Shown here one piece after another: positions 62,982-64,000 of a stretch of DNA of 64,000 bases. Numbering within the stretch: the stretch's first letter is position 1; each line of letters opens with the position of its first letter. Both the position numbers and the translations under genes were made by a program. The DNA lies in assembly GCF_000801105.2 (NCBI RefSeq), contig NC_079514.1, positions 9,610,001-9,674,000 of the forward strand, written 5' to 3'. Source of the stretch: Raphanus sativus. Taxonomy: Eukaryota; Streptophyta; Magnoliopsida; Brassicales; Brassicaceae. The notes beneath the pieces are model-generated. The model saw only the letters and a list, made by a program, of their open reading frames with translations, was not told the DNA's origin and made no database searches.

Positions 62982-64000
62982 GATCTTCTTTTAAATGTTT
63001 CTTTCTCCCGAGTCATAACGGTGTGGTTTTTACATACTCATTCATTCAGATTCGGTTTGAATATAATTGAGTTTTGGAATTTTTGGATTTGAAAATTTTA
63101 GTCTCATTCAAATATTTATAAATTTCAGTTCGGTTCAATTCGGTTCGGATTCAGATAATTTATTTAAAATTTATTATATACTTTAATTTTTCAAAATCTA
63201 AAATTTAAATTAATATATAACATATAAATTTGAATAATATTTACCAAAATATCTAAATTTAACATTAAAAATTAGTTTAAATATTTATATGAAGAACTAA
63301 TTTATATTTTAAGTTTTTAGTGTTTTAACTATTATTTACCTTTTTAATTATTCATTTTTGACTACTTATATATATTTTCTAGTGTTTTGGATAACTGTTA
63401 TGTAGCTAGTGCTGCTAAACCATGTACATATATAAAAGTTAGCCATAACTCGCATCTGAATTGGCCATATATAAAGAACATCTTCAAAAAGAGACTAGTC
63501 AGAATCAATACTATTAATTCTTCAACATGTCCAGTTGATAAATGTTGGCTCCAACGATTAATGACAACAAATAATGTATCATATATTTTCGAATGTAACC
63601 ACCCATGACACAATAGTATAACGTAACCACCCCCTTCACAATAATAAAACAATAAAAGAATTATATAGGGAACAATTAATACAGGCACTTAAAATATGTA
63701 GGTTAACATAACCACTCCCTATACTCTCTTTACACTTATCTATTTAATAACTGTCATAATACAAAATTAATTATTTTTAACAAGGTTTTGTTATTTTAAA
63801 AAATTATTGTTTGAAAATAAAGTACCATATCAATACTATTAAAATTGAAGTATGTCCTATTGATATGAAGTTGTGTCCATTTAAAAAAAATTGATTTTTA
63901 TATATAACTGCTTATACATATCTATATAACACGATATCTGTATATAATTTTTAACTGTCGACGGTTACAAAAACGATTGATATATATAACTAACAATTTA
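62982..64000. repeat. AT-rich repeat-derived flank
   Basis: 63045-63375 (ttcggtttgaatataatt..., aatttgaataat..., ttttagtgttttaactatt...) resembles 37805-38200 inside the Helitron at 37692, so it belongs to a dispersed repeat family. Short terminal repeats of aaccacccc near 63596-63640. No gene seen to the window end. Confidence 0.5.

Overview
The window is nuclear DNA of a crucifer (Brassicaceae), most likely a Brassica, Raphanus or close relative. Genes are intron-rich with GT-AG splicing, intergenic DNA is AT-rich, and the proteins closely match Arabidopsis thaliana families. The order of recognisable genes (SAM-domain protein, tRNA-NT/poly(A)-polymerase-like, SCD2-like, RPC6, PHS1, RPS11, remorin, HMA-domain, GT90, TUB8, pectin acetylesterase, CPSF100, SLH-domain plastid protein, RPL13) is the order I remember for Arabidopsis chromosome 5 around At5g23680-At5g23900. 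This is therefore a collinear block. Some Arabidopsis members of the interval (RUP2 between PHS1 and RPS11; AAP7 and the ML-domain genes between the HMA gene and GT90) are not seen here. Locus numbers are from memory and were not checked.

Layout. 0-5 kb: 5' part of a SAM-domain gene (minus) and a 5'-truncated, broken LINE with 16-bp target-site duplications. 5-20 kb: a dense gene run (poly(A)-polymerase-like, SCD2-like, RPC6, PHS1, RPS11). 20-27 kb: remorin, whose first intron carries a ~3 kb Helitron, and a small HMA-like protein. 27-30 kb: a gene-free cluster of small DNA transposons. 30-33 kb: the GT90 glycosyltransferase. 33-40.5 kb: a second transposon cluster with a hAT MITE, two Helitron ends, a broken RPA1-like gene and a poly(A)-tailed non-coding retroposon. 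40.7-44 kb: beta-tubulin TUB8, whose second intron holds a Helitron that itself holds a hAT MITE. 45-49 kb: pectin acetylesterase. 49-52 kb: intergenic with a tRNA-headed SINE. 52-62.5 kb: CPSF100, SLH plastid protein and RPL13. 62.5-64 kb: RPL13 promoter with a 22-unit CAG/CTG repeat, then repeat-derived AT-rich DNA.

Exon chains worked out by hand for twelve multi-exon genes give uninterrupted frames of expected length: poly(A)-polymerase-like 532 aa, SCD2-like 538, PHS1 940, RPS11 159, remorin 205, HMA 103, GT90 535, TUB8 449, pectin acetylesterase 414, CPSF100 739, SLH 940 and RPL13 206. RPC6 is a single 234-aa exon. These are mostly housekeeping and cell-biology genes (translation, Pol III transcription, mRNA 3'-end formation, microtubules, cell wall) and do not form one pathway.

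I found no new multi-gene system. The unusual content is the transposon record: nested, TSD-bracketed insertions in introns and promoters, five Helitron 3' ends all in the same orientation, and a microsatellite ending at a 5'-UTR splice donor.
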